Source: Sulfurospirillum sp. UBA6810
GTDB lineage: Bacteria > Campylobacterota > Campylobacteria > Campylobacterales > Sulfurospirillaceae
Direction: 5' to 3'
Assembly: GCA_002469305.1 (NCBI GenBank)
Contig: DKEY01000080.1
Span: forward strand, 1-25,253
DNA length: 25,253 nt
Shown here: piece after piece, positions 5,525-12,914 of the stretch
Layout: every line of letters starts with the position of its first letter
How positions within the stretch are numbered: position 1 is the stretch's first letter
Position numbers and translations under genes: made by a program
Notes under the pieces: model-generated
The model's database searches: none
What the model saw: the letters and a program-made list of their open reading frames with translations, nothing else
Told to the model about the DNA's origin: nothing

Positions 5525-5960
5525 TATTTATCCTTTGCACTATCAGTTTAAAATCTTCTCCATTTAGTTCTTGCATAAACTCTTCTATTGCTATACGTGA
5601 ACTAAAAACACATCTTTGATTATGTCCATATCTGTTTTTTGCTCTTCCTATCTTCTTCCCTAGAGTGATACACCCTTGTAAGTGCGACTGCCACCCTTTA
5701 CTTTTATCTCCTGCAAAATTTGCTCCATGAATGAGTATAAAACTTCTATTTGGTACATGCTTTACATGATATAAACGTTTTTTAAAGCTGGGAGAATATC
5801 TTGTTTGAACGATATACTCTCCATTAGGTATGCAAGATATATTTGGTTGATTATCTTTATCTGGTAACTCTAAAGAATGCCAATACTTACCCTCTAAAAG
5901 AAGAAGTCCAAATGTACCTTGTTCTGTCGAATTGAAACGATTAAGTATTGCTGTTTTCAT
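5508..5960 (-). CDS. DUF5675-type protein, candidate endolysin or peptidoglycan enzyme
   Basis: 150 residues, ATG at 5960. The signature is an I-H-G-A-N segment (His78) followed by Q-G-C-I-T-L-G (Cys97), which fits the DUF5675 family found in phage lysis regions. The spaced HG ... GCI pattern recalls the catalytic His and Cys of L,D-transpeptidase (YkuD) folds, which act on peptidoglycan. It sits between a single-TM coiled-coil protein and the 3TM holin. No lysozyme, amidase or transglycosylase is visible elsewhere in the late operon, so this is the best endolysin candidate. No signal peptide is visible, consistent with holin-dependent release. Activity has to be inferred. Confidence 0.65.
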   Translation of the reverse strand: MKTAILNRFNSTEQGTFGLLLLEGKYWHSLELPDKDNQPNISCIPNGEYIVQTRYSPSFKKRLYHVKHVPNRSFILIHGANFAGDKSKGWQSHLQGCITLGKKIGRAKNRYGHNQRCVFSSRIAIEEFMQELNGEDFKLIVQRINNGTNN

Positions 5961-5961
5961 T

Positions 5962-6318
5962 TTATTTTTCTAACTTTGCAAGTATTTTTTCGATGCCATT
6001 TTCAAGCTTGTCAAATTTTTCATCCATATGTTTTTCAAGCTGTCTGAACATCTCTTTTGTAACAAACTCTTGTCTTACTTGCTCCATCGTAGGGGCATTA
6101 CCAAGTTTAACTTTATGTGTTGCCAGCTCTTGATTTACATCATCTAGCTTGTCAAACATCTTTCCATGCAGTAATTCATCCTCTTTTTTGTGCAACTCTG
6201 CTTTTTCTTTTAAATCTTTAATATCTTGATGATGTTGTTCTGTTTTGTTTTTAACAGTTATAAAAACTGCAAAATACGTCAAAGCGCCAAAAATTCCACT
6301 TATCATCCATGTTTCCAT
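5962..6318 (-). CDS. Single-TM coiled-coil lysis-cluster protein (i-spanin or accessory holin candidate)
   Basis: The ATG at 6318 has a GGAG site; the upstream TTG is less likely. The 118-residue protein has one N-terminal membrane helix (about 4-22, WMISGIFGALTYFAVFITV) followed by almost continuous charged helix with heptad periodicity to the C terminus. This topology matches Rz-type inner-membrane spanins and also some phage holin accessory proteins. No lipobox-containing second gene (Rz1) was found nested in or after it, so the spanin role is unproven. It stops one base before the DUF5675 gene. Confidence 0.65.
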   Translation of the reverse strand: METWMISGIFGALTYFAVFITVKNKTEQHHQDIKDLKEKAELHKKEDELLHGKMFDKLDDVNQELATHKVKLGNAPTMEQVRQEFVTKEMFRQLEKHMDEKFDKLENGIEKILAKLEK

Positions 6319-6351
6319 TATTTTATTCTCCAACAACAAAATTCTCTCATC

Positions 6352-6600
6352 TCACTCTCCTAAACTTTTTAAGCAGTGTTTGCTCTCTATTTTTTTCAAC
6401 ACACAACACACTGCATTATCAAACCAACTAGCTGTACCTTTAGATTGCTTCCTGTGTATATGAGAACTTATAGTTTCATCTTGGCTACCATTCCATAGTA
6501 GCACATTAAACATTTGGTCAAGAACTAAAAGAAACCGCATACCACGACTCCTCTTAGCTACATCATTATCAAACTTCTTGTATAACTCTTCTTGTTTCAT
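6352..6600 (-). CDS. Small conserved phage protein with NVLL-x-N-G-x-x-DETIS motif
   Basis: 82 residues; its ATG overlaps the stop of the fibre chaperone gene (ATGA). The central segment FNVLLWNGSQDETISSHIHR resembles small proteins carried in lysis and tail regions of many prophages, where N-V-L-L followed by D-E-T-I-S is the conserved core. Two adjacent cysteines (CC) and a late Cys follow. No membrane segment is certain. Function is not known; the position between fibre and lysis genes suggests late expression. Confidence 0.65.
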   Translation of the reverse strand: MKQEELYKKFDNDVAKRSRGMRFLLVLDQMFNVLLWNGSQDETISSHIHRKQSKGTASWFDNAVCCVLKKIESKHCLKSLGE

Positions 6601-7133
6601 ACTAACTCGTCCTCTCTTCTTTGTCTCTCTCCAGTTAGTACACCAACAGCTATAGCATATGCATCTGCTTTTTCTATAATCTTGCCTACAAGGTACTCTT
6701 TAGTAACTCCTCTAGCTAAAACCAAGTTGTCTATGAATGGTGTTGATGCTGAGTTATCTGCAACATATGCTCTTGCTTCTGCTTCTTGTCTATCCCATGT
6801 ACTTATCTCCGTGTTTGGTACACCTTTAGTAAGCTTTGCAACTTCTGTTTCATACCAATTGTTTATATATGTAAGTTTTGTCTCTTTATCAGTTACTTGG
6901 AGATGGTCTACATAGCTTTGTGGCGCTATAATGTTACCCTCTACATCTCTCTCTACTGCTATGTATCCATCTAGCTTATAAGGTTTTAGGTTGAAGTCTG
7001 TATCTACAAACTCCCCTACTTCTAGCTCAACCCAGTCCTCTTCAACAAGATGTGTTTGGTCTCCTAAAAAACTACCATCATCCTTTTCCCCTATACTAAC
7101 TACTGCACCATTTGTTTTTTTGTAATATCTCAT
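6597..7133 (-). CDS. Tail fibre assembly chaperone-like protein (DUF4376-like C terminus)
   Basis: 178 residues, ATG at 7133 after AAAGGAAAA. The N-terminal half is beta-rich (YYKKTNGAVVSIGEKDDG) and the C-terminal half (from about 112, STWDRQEAEARAYVAD, to the end) matches the helical domain of phage tail fibre assembly and DUF4376 proteins, with its W-x-x-Q-x-x-E-A core and late ADAYAIAVGVLTGERQR helix. It directly follows the tail fibre gene, where such chaperones normally lie. Likely helps fibre folding and attachment, or forms part of the fibre tip. Confidence 0.75.
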   Translation of the reverse strand: MRYYKKTNGAVVSIGEKDDGSFLGDQTHLVEEDWVELEVGEFVDTDFNLKPYKLDGYIAVERDVEGNIIAPQSYVDHLQVTDKETKLTYINNWYETEVAKLTKGVPNTEISTWDRQEAEARAYVADNSASTPFIDNLVLARGVTKEYLVGKIIEKADAYAIAVGVLTGERQRREDELV

Positions 7134-7146
7134 AATTTTTCCTTTT

Positions 7147-8172
7147 TTAAGAAGCTAGTTCTGCCCATATGATTATAGTATTATCAGCTGTTACTTTGTA
7201 TTTTGCACCAGCTGGTATAAAGCAACATCCACCGTATGCAAAAGTTAAAACTGTCTCATCATTAACAACAAAACCAAAATTACCAGACCCGCAAGAAATT
7301 AAAACAAAAATACCTTTCCCTGAAGTATTATAATAATCAACGCCCGCACTTCTGCTAGCCGTAACAATTCGATAGTTTTGACCCATTCCAAAAGATGTTT
7401 GATAAAAGCCTAAAGGAGTTATAGCTTTAGTGTTATTTGCTCCTGCTCTTATTTCTGCTGCTGTTGCAATGCTTGTTATGCCATTAAAGCTTGCACCTGT
7501 AATCGGTACAAAGAATTGAGCATTTGTTTTAGTAAGCGCAAATGGAGTAGATATAGTAGAGGAAACACCTGCTGTAACATTGTCTGCTATTTGAAACCGT
7601 ATTACCCCAATCGCATCATCCACAGTAGAGGTTATCCTTGCACTACTACCATCTGCATCAGGTATGCCATTAGCGTGATTGAAAGTTATATTTGCGTTGC
7701 CTCTACCATCGTTTACCGTCATGGCGACACTACCACTACCAACGCCTGTTTCTATCCTTCCTCCTGTGTTTGTTACATTTCCGCTAAAAGTTGGAGAATT
7801 TAGAGGTGCTTTTAAGTTTAAAGCATTTTGCATCGCTGTACTAACAGGCTTGTTTAAGTCAGATGTGTTATCTACGTTAGAAAGTCCTACTTGCGCTTTG
7901 GTGACTGCGTGAGGATTGCTTGTGTTGTTTGCATGTGCAAGTATCCTTTCATCAACTTCTACAGCTGTATATGTAGCATCATCTACGCTTGCCAACTCAT
8001 TTAATTTTTCGTTTACTGCATTTTCCATCTGTGTAACAGCATTTTGTGTTTCTGTTTCAAGATAATCTCCTGCTTCACCTATAATAGTTCGCAGTTTATC
8101 ATCTGTATTTGCTATGCTATCACTGCCAAGTATGTTTACACTTGGCGCAAAATCATTTACAGTTATAGACAT
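7147..8172 (-). CDS. Tail fibre / receptor-binding protein
   Basis: I start it at the ATG at 8172 (MSITVNDFAPS) behind AAGGAAG; the longer frame would run back into the J-like gene. The 341-residue product has an N-terminal helix (about 20-65), then the segment NPHAVTKAQVGLSNVDNTSD typical of phage tail fibre collars. A PLNSPTFSGN element and a beta-rich, Gly/Asn/Thr-rich shaft follow, and the compact C-terminal domain (GNFGFVVNDE, FIPAGAKYKV, IIWAEL) is probably the receptor-binding tip. It follows the tip protein by two bases and precedes its chaperone. Host range would be set here. Confidence 0.85.
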   Translation of the reverse strand: MSITVNDFAPSVNILGSDSIANTDDKLRTIIGEAGDYLETETQNAVTQMENAVNEKLNELASVDDATYTAVEVDERILAHANNTSNPHAVTKAQVGLSNVDNTSDLNKPVSTAMQNALNLKAPLNSPTFSGNVTNTGGRIETGVGSGSVAMTVNDGRGNANITFNHANGIPDADGSSARITSTVDDAIGVIRFQIADNVTAGVSSTISTPFALTKTNAQFFVPITGASFNGITSIATAAEIRAGANNTKAITPLGFYQTSFGMGQNYRIVTASRSAGVDYYNTSGKGIFVLISCGSGNFGFVVNDETVLTFAYGGCCFIPAGAKYKVTADNTIIIWAELAS

Positions 8173-8174
8173 AA

Positions 8175-11100
8175 TTAACTTCCTTTTATATTTTCTAGTT
8201 TTGTTGCGATTGTGATCTCTTCTTGTGCGTGTGTAGTCCAATCGCTAGAACTAAAATCACCACTTAATCTTTCAGTAGTACAAATTTTTATAGTCACTCC
8301 ATCTATCCATAAGTCATTTGCTTCATATGGTGTATATGGTTCGATATTGAATACTTTTACTTCATTATCAGTTATACCTGCGCTTACGAGTTGCCCTAGC
8401 ATACGTCTCACAACAGCTATCTGCTCAGTTGTACATAAAATCCAATCAGTACCGTTGAAATATTTGTATAACTCTGCCCCATTGCCTGCATCCCATAAAA
8501 TACCTTGCAATATCTCATCATCAAATGTAAACTCATCGAGAGTTATGTTTTCAACAGTAACTTTCCATATGTCATACTTTTTTGGTGTTGTTGGAGCAGT
8601 AAAAGAAGTATAGATGGTCATAACACCATCTATAAATGCTTTTTCTATCAAATACGCATCTCTTATCATATAAATCATACATGGCTTTGCTACATGTAAA
8701 TTGTAATTTGTTGCATCTGATTTATGTTTTGTAGTATCTACAGCATATGCTATAAGTGGATAATCACCAATATCAAGATTTGAAACTGTGAGAGTATTTA
8801 CTATTGTATTATAAAACTGACCTGCTATACTTATCTCATAGTGATCAAAATCTATCTCTTTGTTTTTATCCCATGTTATAACAATAGCGCCATTTGACCA
8901 GTTTGCTGATATGTTGGTAACTGCGCTTGGCTTGTCTGTTTTGCCTAAAAACGTATAAGTTATCTCTTCAGTAGCTACTTTAAAAGTATAAGTTTTACCT
9001 GCAATGAGAGAGTTTTTAAACTCAAATGTATCTGCATCAGTTTGTCCGTATTTAATACCATTTACATAGATGTTTTCAAAAAAGTTTTCTTTTCCAACCC
9101 ATGAAAGAGTTAAAATTTCATCAATAGTTCCATTTGCATTTTTGATTAGATTTTCACTAGCTTGTAAGTTTCGCACACCATCAGCGATAATAACCTCTTC
9201 AACATTTATCACAGCTTCATCATTGTAAACATCAGCGTTATATTCAATAGCTTTTATTTTGCGCTTAAAATCACTCGCTCTTGATATGCTTACAACTCTA
9301 TAAAGGTTGATAGCTTCAGTATCTTGTCTTCCAAATGCATATACATCATGTAACTGCGGTACAACTTCGAGTGTATTTACTGTGATAGTGTCTGTTGTAG
9401 TCTCTAAATCAACACTTGGTACATCTACTACATGTATCTCATCATCTTGTGTTCTAAACTGTATCTCATAGTTTACATCAGTTTCAAGTGTGACTTCTTG
9501 GTCAAGTGTTATACTCGTTGCAGCAGCTGAGATGATACGACCATCTGCTAGAGTATTTGTCATGTACTTTTTACCGACTTTTATCACATCGCCAACACTA
9601 CAAGCGATAGCATCTATATCTGCTTCAAACGAGACAGCTTCCGTTATGTATCTGTTTTGATTAAGCATAAACTGTGCGTAGTTTGCTGCTTGTTGTCTAT
9701 TTGTACAGCCATAAAGTGTGACTGATGTTTTTATCTCTATAGTACTTGCATCAAAGTCGTGTGATTGTAATTGTACTGTTTTCGCATTGTAGTTATCTTC
9801 CGCATCATAGTATGTAACCTCTATGACATTTGTACGCTCATTGTAAGGGATATAATCCATAGAAAAACTACTATCTATGATATTACCACTTGTAAAGAGA
9901 AATGATTGTGTTGGTATATCTATTACTTTGCTAACAATAGGAGTAAATTTGTTTCCAAACTGTACTACAGTTGCACGACCAAGAAGCGAAACCATATTTA
10001 AAGCACTTTGTAGCTCTTGTTGGTTATCTAAGTATAGTCCAACTGAGTAGCTTTTAGTATCGCACCAATCAGCCCACTCTTGAAACTTCTCTAAGTCTAT
10101 GTTTTTGTCTTCTATACCATCTCTTTTTAGGAGATCATAACAAGCCCATGCAGGATTGCTTTTTGGTTTTGTGCTTCCTACATTTGCAACTTTACATGTA
10201 ATCGTAGGAAAACTTCCATTTAATTGGTCTGTTGCTAAGGCATTAACACTTAAAAGTGCAACACCAGGATAAGTAAAATCATCATAAACCACTTCATTAA
10301 CATAATCAAGACTCAGAGCATTTGCAACTCTTGTGTTTGTATCGTATGCGCTTACTCTTTTAACTTTTATCTCATACTGTGCTTTTGGAAGTTCTTTTAT
10401 CTTGTAAGAGAGTTTTTTTGCTGTTTTGTATGTATTTGATACTAGTTGTGTATTTACAACATATGTACTTCTTACTGTTTTGCCTGTATATGTAATTTTT
10501 ATTAGTCTAGGACCATCGCCATCTGATGTTCTAATATAAAAATATTCTCCTTTATACTGAGTATAAACAGAACCATCGCTATAATGATAATCATAAAGAG
10601 CCACTTTTCTTGTGAGATAATCCCACTCGCTATCACCTACTTTCCTATATGCTATCTCAAACTCAAGGCTTTTAGCTTGATAACTTCCACTATCTGTTAC
10701 ATAGTAAAGCCCACTAGGTAGTGACATTACTACTTCTATCTCTTGGACTGTATTTCCTAGTGTTGTGTATGTAGTTTCTATGTTTTGTTCATTTAAATTC
10801 CTAGAGATACTTACAGTCGTTGCGCTATCTCTGAAATTTCCTATAACTGCTTGGTTTTCTGTGCCGTTGGTTGTGTAGTATTCTATATCGTTGTAGTTAT
10901 CTATGCTTTGTGCATTTATCTCTATATCGCTTATGCTGTCAACTTCTCCATCGTTAACTGCCATAAGAATGTTAATATATTGTTTATCTCCATCTAAAGA
11001 GAGATAACTGCCTATGATAGGTGGCGTTACTCTTGCAGTTCCAAGCATAATAGGAAGAGTTGTACCAACTTCACGAGCATTGCTTCCACCACTAAAAGAG

Positions 11101-11582
11101 TAAGTAGGAGATACGCTCTCGAGTGAGCTTGATGTACTAGTAGATGGTGATGGTAAAGGCATAAGTGCATTGATGAGCATGCCACCTGCGAGGATGATAA
11201 AGCCTTGAGCAACTCCAAGTATAATTCCCCCCATAGCACCACCAAGAACACCTGCTCCTGTTATCATCCCTGCATTAACCATTCCACCAATAAGCTGTCC
11301 ACCAAGCGGACCTGATATCGCTACTAAAGCTATCATAGCTATAATTCTCAGTGGATTTGAATCACCTCCGCCACCTTTTGGGATAGCTACAAAAGCAAGA
11401 TGGTCATTTTCTTTTAAAACATACTTGTAATCTTCTGTAATTTGACCATTGAGTGATACAACAAGCTCTAAGTCTTCATCAGAATTGTTGAGATAGTAAA
11501 ATATAGCTACACCATGCCCTATCTCTTTTACTGTTTTATCGTAAGTGTTAAAAGGATTGTTGAGAACTGTTAAGAAAGCCAT
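8175..11582 (-). CDS. Tail tip / central fibre protein, gpI-like and gpJ-like parts in one chain
   Basis: 1135 residues, ATG at 11582 inside the K-like gene with AAGGA upstream. Residues 1-75 are a small beta domain. About 78-145 form a strikingly hydrophobic Gly-rich stretch (MIALVAISGPLGGQLIGG and following), as in lambda gpI-type proteins. From about 165 (VGTTLPIMLGTARVTPPIIG) the sequence is like gpJ and related host-specificity proteins, with hub domains, then a fibronectin type III-like domain near 870-960 (VITWDKNKEIDFDHYEIS). The C-terminal part is adapted to carry the separate fibre gene. It closes the tail tip, holds the tape measure end and contacts the host membrane. No separate I gene exists in the operon, which supports a fusion. 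Confidence 0.85.
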   Translation of the reverse strand: MAFLTVLNNPFNTYDKTVKEIGHGVAIFYYLNNSDEDLELVVSLNGQITEDYKYVLKENDHLAFVAIPKGGGGDSNPLRIIAMIALVAISGPLGGQLIGGMVNAGMITGAGVLGGAMGGIILGVAQGFIILAGGMLINALMPLPSPSTSTSSSLESVSPTYSFSGGSNAREVGTTLPIMLGTARVTPPIIGSYLSLDGDKQYINILMAVNDGEVDSISDIEINAQSIDNYNDIEYYTTNGTENQAVIGNFRDSATTVSISRNLNEQNIETTYTTLGNTVQEIEVVMSLPSGLYYVTDSGSYQAKSLEFEIAYRKVGDSEWDYLTRKVALYDYHYSDGSVYTQYKGEYFYIRTSDGDGPRLIKITYTGKTVRSTYVVNTQLVSNTYKTAKKLSYKIKELPKAQYEIKVKRVSAYDTNTRVANALSLDYVNEVVYDDFTYPGVALLSVNALATDQLNGSFPTITCKVANVGSTKPKSNPAWACYDLLKRDGIEDKNIDLEKFQEWADWCDTKSYSVGLYLDNQQELQSALNMVSLLGRATVVQFGNKFTPIVSKVIDIPTQSFLFTSGNIIDSSFSMDYIPYNERTNVIEVTYYDAEDNYNAKTVQLQSHDFDASTIEIKTSVTLYGCTNRQQAANYAQFMLNQNRYITEAVSFEADIDAIACSVGDVIKVGKKYMTNTLADGRIISAAATSITLDQEVTLETDVNYEIQFRTQDDEIHVVDVPSVDLETTTDTITVNTLEVVPQLHDVYAFGRQDTEAINLYRVVSISRASDFKRKIKAIEYNADVYNDEAVINVEEVIIADGVRNLQASENLIKNANGTIDEILTLSWVGKENFFENIYVNGIKYGQTDADTFEFKNSLIAGKTYTFKVATEEITYTFLGKTDKPSAVTNISANWSNGAIVITWDKNKEIDFDHYEISIAGQFYNTIVNTLTVSNLDIGDYPLIAYAVDTTKHKSDATNYNLHVAKPCMIYMIRDAYLIEKAFIDGVMTIYTSFTAPTTPKKYDIWKVTVENITLDEFTFDDEILQGILWDAGNGAELYKYFNGTDWILCTTEQIAVVRRMLGQLVSAGITDNEVKVFNIEPYTPYEANDLWIDGVTIKICTTERLSGDFSSSDWTTHAQEEITIATKLENIKGS

Positions 11583-11959
11583 CTGTAAAATCCTTTTATC
11601 TGGTTTTTAACTGTTGGATGGTTTATATCTATGATGTGTGAATCTGTGTTTTTATAAGTATGCAGCATCCTTTTATTATCTATCATGACACCAAAGTGAG
11701 TCACCATACCAGGATGATTTTCATTGAGACACATAGCAACACCACAGTTTTTTTTAGGTGTTTTTATCTCTTCCCAATGCTTTGAAATCTCTTCGTGATA
11801 TTTTGCAAGGCTTCTTCTTGGCTGTTCTGCACTGATGTGTACTTCAGGTATCTCTATGCCTAACTCTTTTTTGTAGTACAACATCAAAAGACCATAACAA
11901 TCACAACCGTTAAATGTTCTTCCTTTGTCTTTGTATGGGATGCCGATATAATCAATCAT
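11570..11959 (-). CDS. gpK-like tail tip peptidase, NlpC/P60 domain only
   Basis: 129 residues, start overlapping the L stop (ATGA) and end overlapping the tip gene by 13 bp. The NlpC/P60 catalytic cysteine is Cys21 in NGCDCYGLL, with catalytic His88 in VTHFGVMI and a downstream polar residue region. Lambda gpK has an additional N-terminal JAB/MPN domain, which is absent here, so the protein is about half the usual length. Such enzymes cut peptidoglycan peptides during tail penetration or assembly. Order M-L-K-J is that of lambda. Confidence 0.88.
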   Translation of the reverse strand: MIDYIGIPYKDKGRTFNGCDCYGLLMLYYKKELGIEIPEVHISAEQPRRSLAKYHEEISKHWEEIKTPKKNCGVAMCLNENHPGMVTHFGVMIDNKRMLHTYKNTDSHIIDINHPTVKNQIKGFYRWLS

Positions 11960-12585
11960 ATAGATATACCTTTATTTCCAACAGCAGGAAAGCCGCCATA
12001 TCTCATAGAGTTGTCAAGCTCTCTACATCTTACAAGTGTTTTATCGCAACTTGTTTCACTTCCTGTGTATCCACATAGAGAAGATTTGAATTTAAAACGA
12101 CATGCATTTGGGTACATCTTATACTGTGGAGTTCTTGCACGAAATAAGTCTCTAGCACTTACAGTAAAAGCCACTTCAAGATGGTTTATGCTTTGAGTTG
12201 AGAGAATTAAGTCATACGAATAGACAGGTGTTGGATTATCTAAATCTTTGCTATTTACTACATATAATACGACATCTATAGGGCTAAAACCATTTTGTTT
12301 AACATAAACGTCATACTGTCTTATGTACTGACCTATGATGTTATTTACATTTGAAACTTTTATCTGAAACTGTGAAGTCTCAGCATTTGAGCTTTCACTT
12401 ATCTCATCTATGCTAAAAGGAAATCTTTGCCATGTGTATGAGTTCCATGTGATGTCTTCGTTGTTATTTACAACTCTGATAGTCTCTGCAACACTTGGGA
12501 TAGTGATCTCTAAAAGGATAAGAAAAACACTATCTGTTGTAAGCTTATTTTTTTCAACTTTTACAACTGAACTTATCTCTTGCAT
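11956..12585 (-). CDS. gpL-like minor tail protein with four-cysteine iron-sulfur site
   Basis: 209 residues; its ATG overlaps the stop of the M-like gene (TAATG). The N-terminal domain (about 15-145) is beta-rich with the WNSYTWQRFPFSID signature of the phage tail L family. The C-terminal domain has Cys162, Cys171, Cys180 and Cys187 (ACRFKFKSSLCGY, SCDK, RCREL), the pattern that binds a 4Fe-4S cluster in lambda gpL. The protein joins the tail tip hub. Cluster presence is inferred from the cysteines. Confidence 0.88.
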   Translation of the reverse strand: MQEISSVVKVEKNKLTTDSVFLILLEITIPSVAETIRVVNNNEDITWNSYTWQRFPFSIDEISESSNAETSQFQIKVSNVNNIIGQYIRQYDVYVKQNGFSPIDVVLYVVNSKDLDNPTPVYSYDLILSTQSINHLEVAFTVSARDLFRARTPQYKMYPNACRFKFKSSLCGYTGSETSCDKTLVRCRELDNSMRYGGFPAVGNKGISI

Positions 12586-12914
12586 TAGACTTCCTTAAGA
12601 GAAAAAGACACGCTTTGATACAATGGAGTATCTTGTTTGAAACTCAATGAATTTCCATCAAATCTGACTGTATGAGTGTTATTTGTTATAGGGTGTGTAA
12701 AAGTAAAATCCAATGCTTGATTTGCTTCAAAAAACTCTTCAAGGATAAGAGCATTTGCATTTGTTAATGCTGTAAAACCTATCTTAAATCTTCTTGTTGT
12801 CCTTGTGTATTTTCTTCTAGTCTGTTCATATCCGCCATCATAACTAGCTGTTAACACAGGCTTTATTACTTCTGTTTCTATGGTATTGATTTTTAAACTT
12901 GGAAATGCGCTCAT
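12585..12914 (-). CDS. gpM-like minor tail protein
   Basis: 109 residues, matching the usual length of the phage minor tail M family. The recognisable features are the N-terminal basic beta hairpin YEQTRRKYTRTTRRFKIGF and the A-N-A-L-I-L-E-E-F-F helix. The FTFTHPITNN turn and a final strand (YQSVSFSLKEV) complete it. Its ATG overlaps the tape measure stop. It should sit at the distal end of the tail tube where the tape measure C terminus is held. Confidence 0.85.
   Translation of the reverse strand: MSAFPSLKINTIETEVIKPVLTASYDGGYEQTRRKYTRTTRRFKIGFTALTNANALILEEFFEANQALDFTFTHPITNNTHTVRFDGNSLSFKQDTPLYQSVSFSLKEV

Noticed and set aside
11027..11251. Minus-strand hydrophobic frame of 74 residues inside the tip protein gene
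   Set aside because: Lies entirely inside the J-like gene in another frame and covers its Gly-rich region, which explains the hydrophobic composition.
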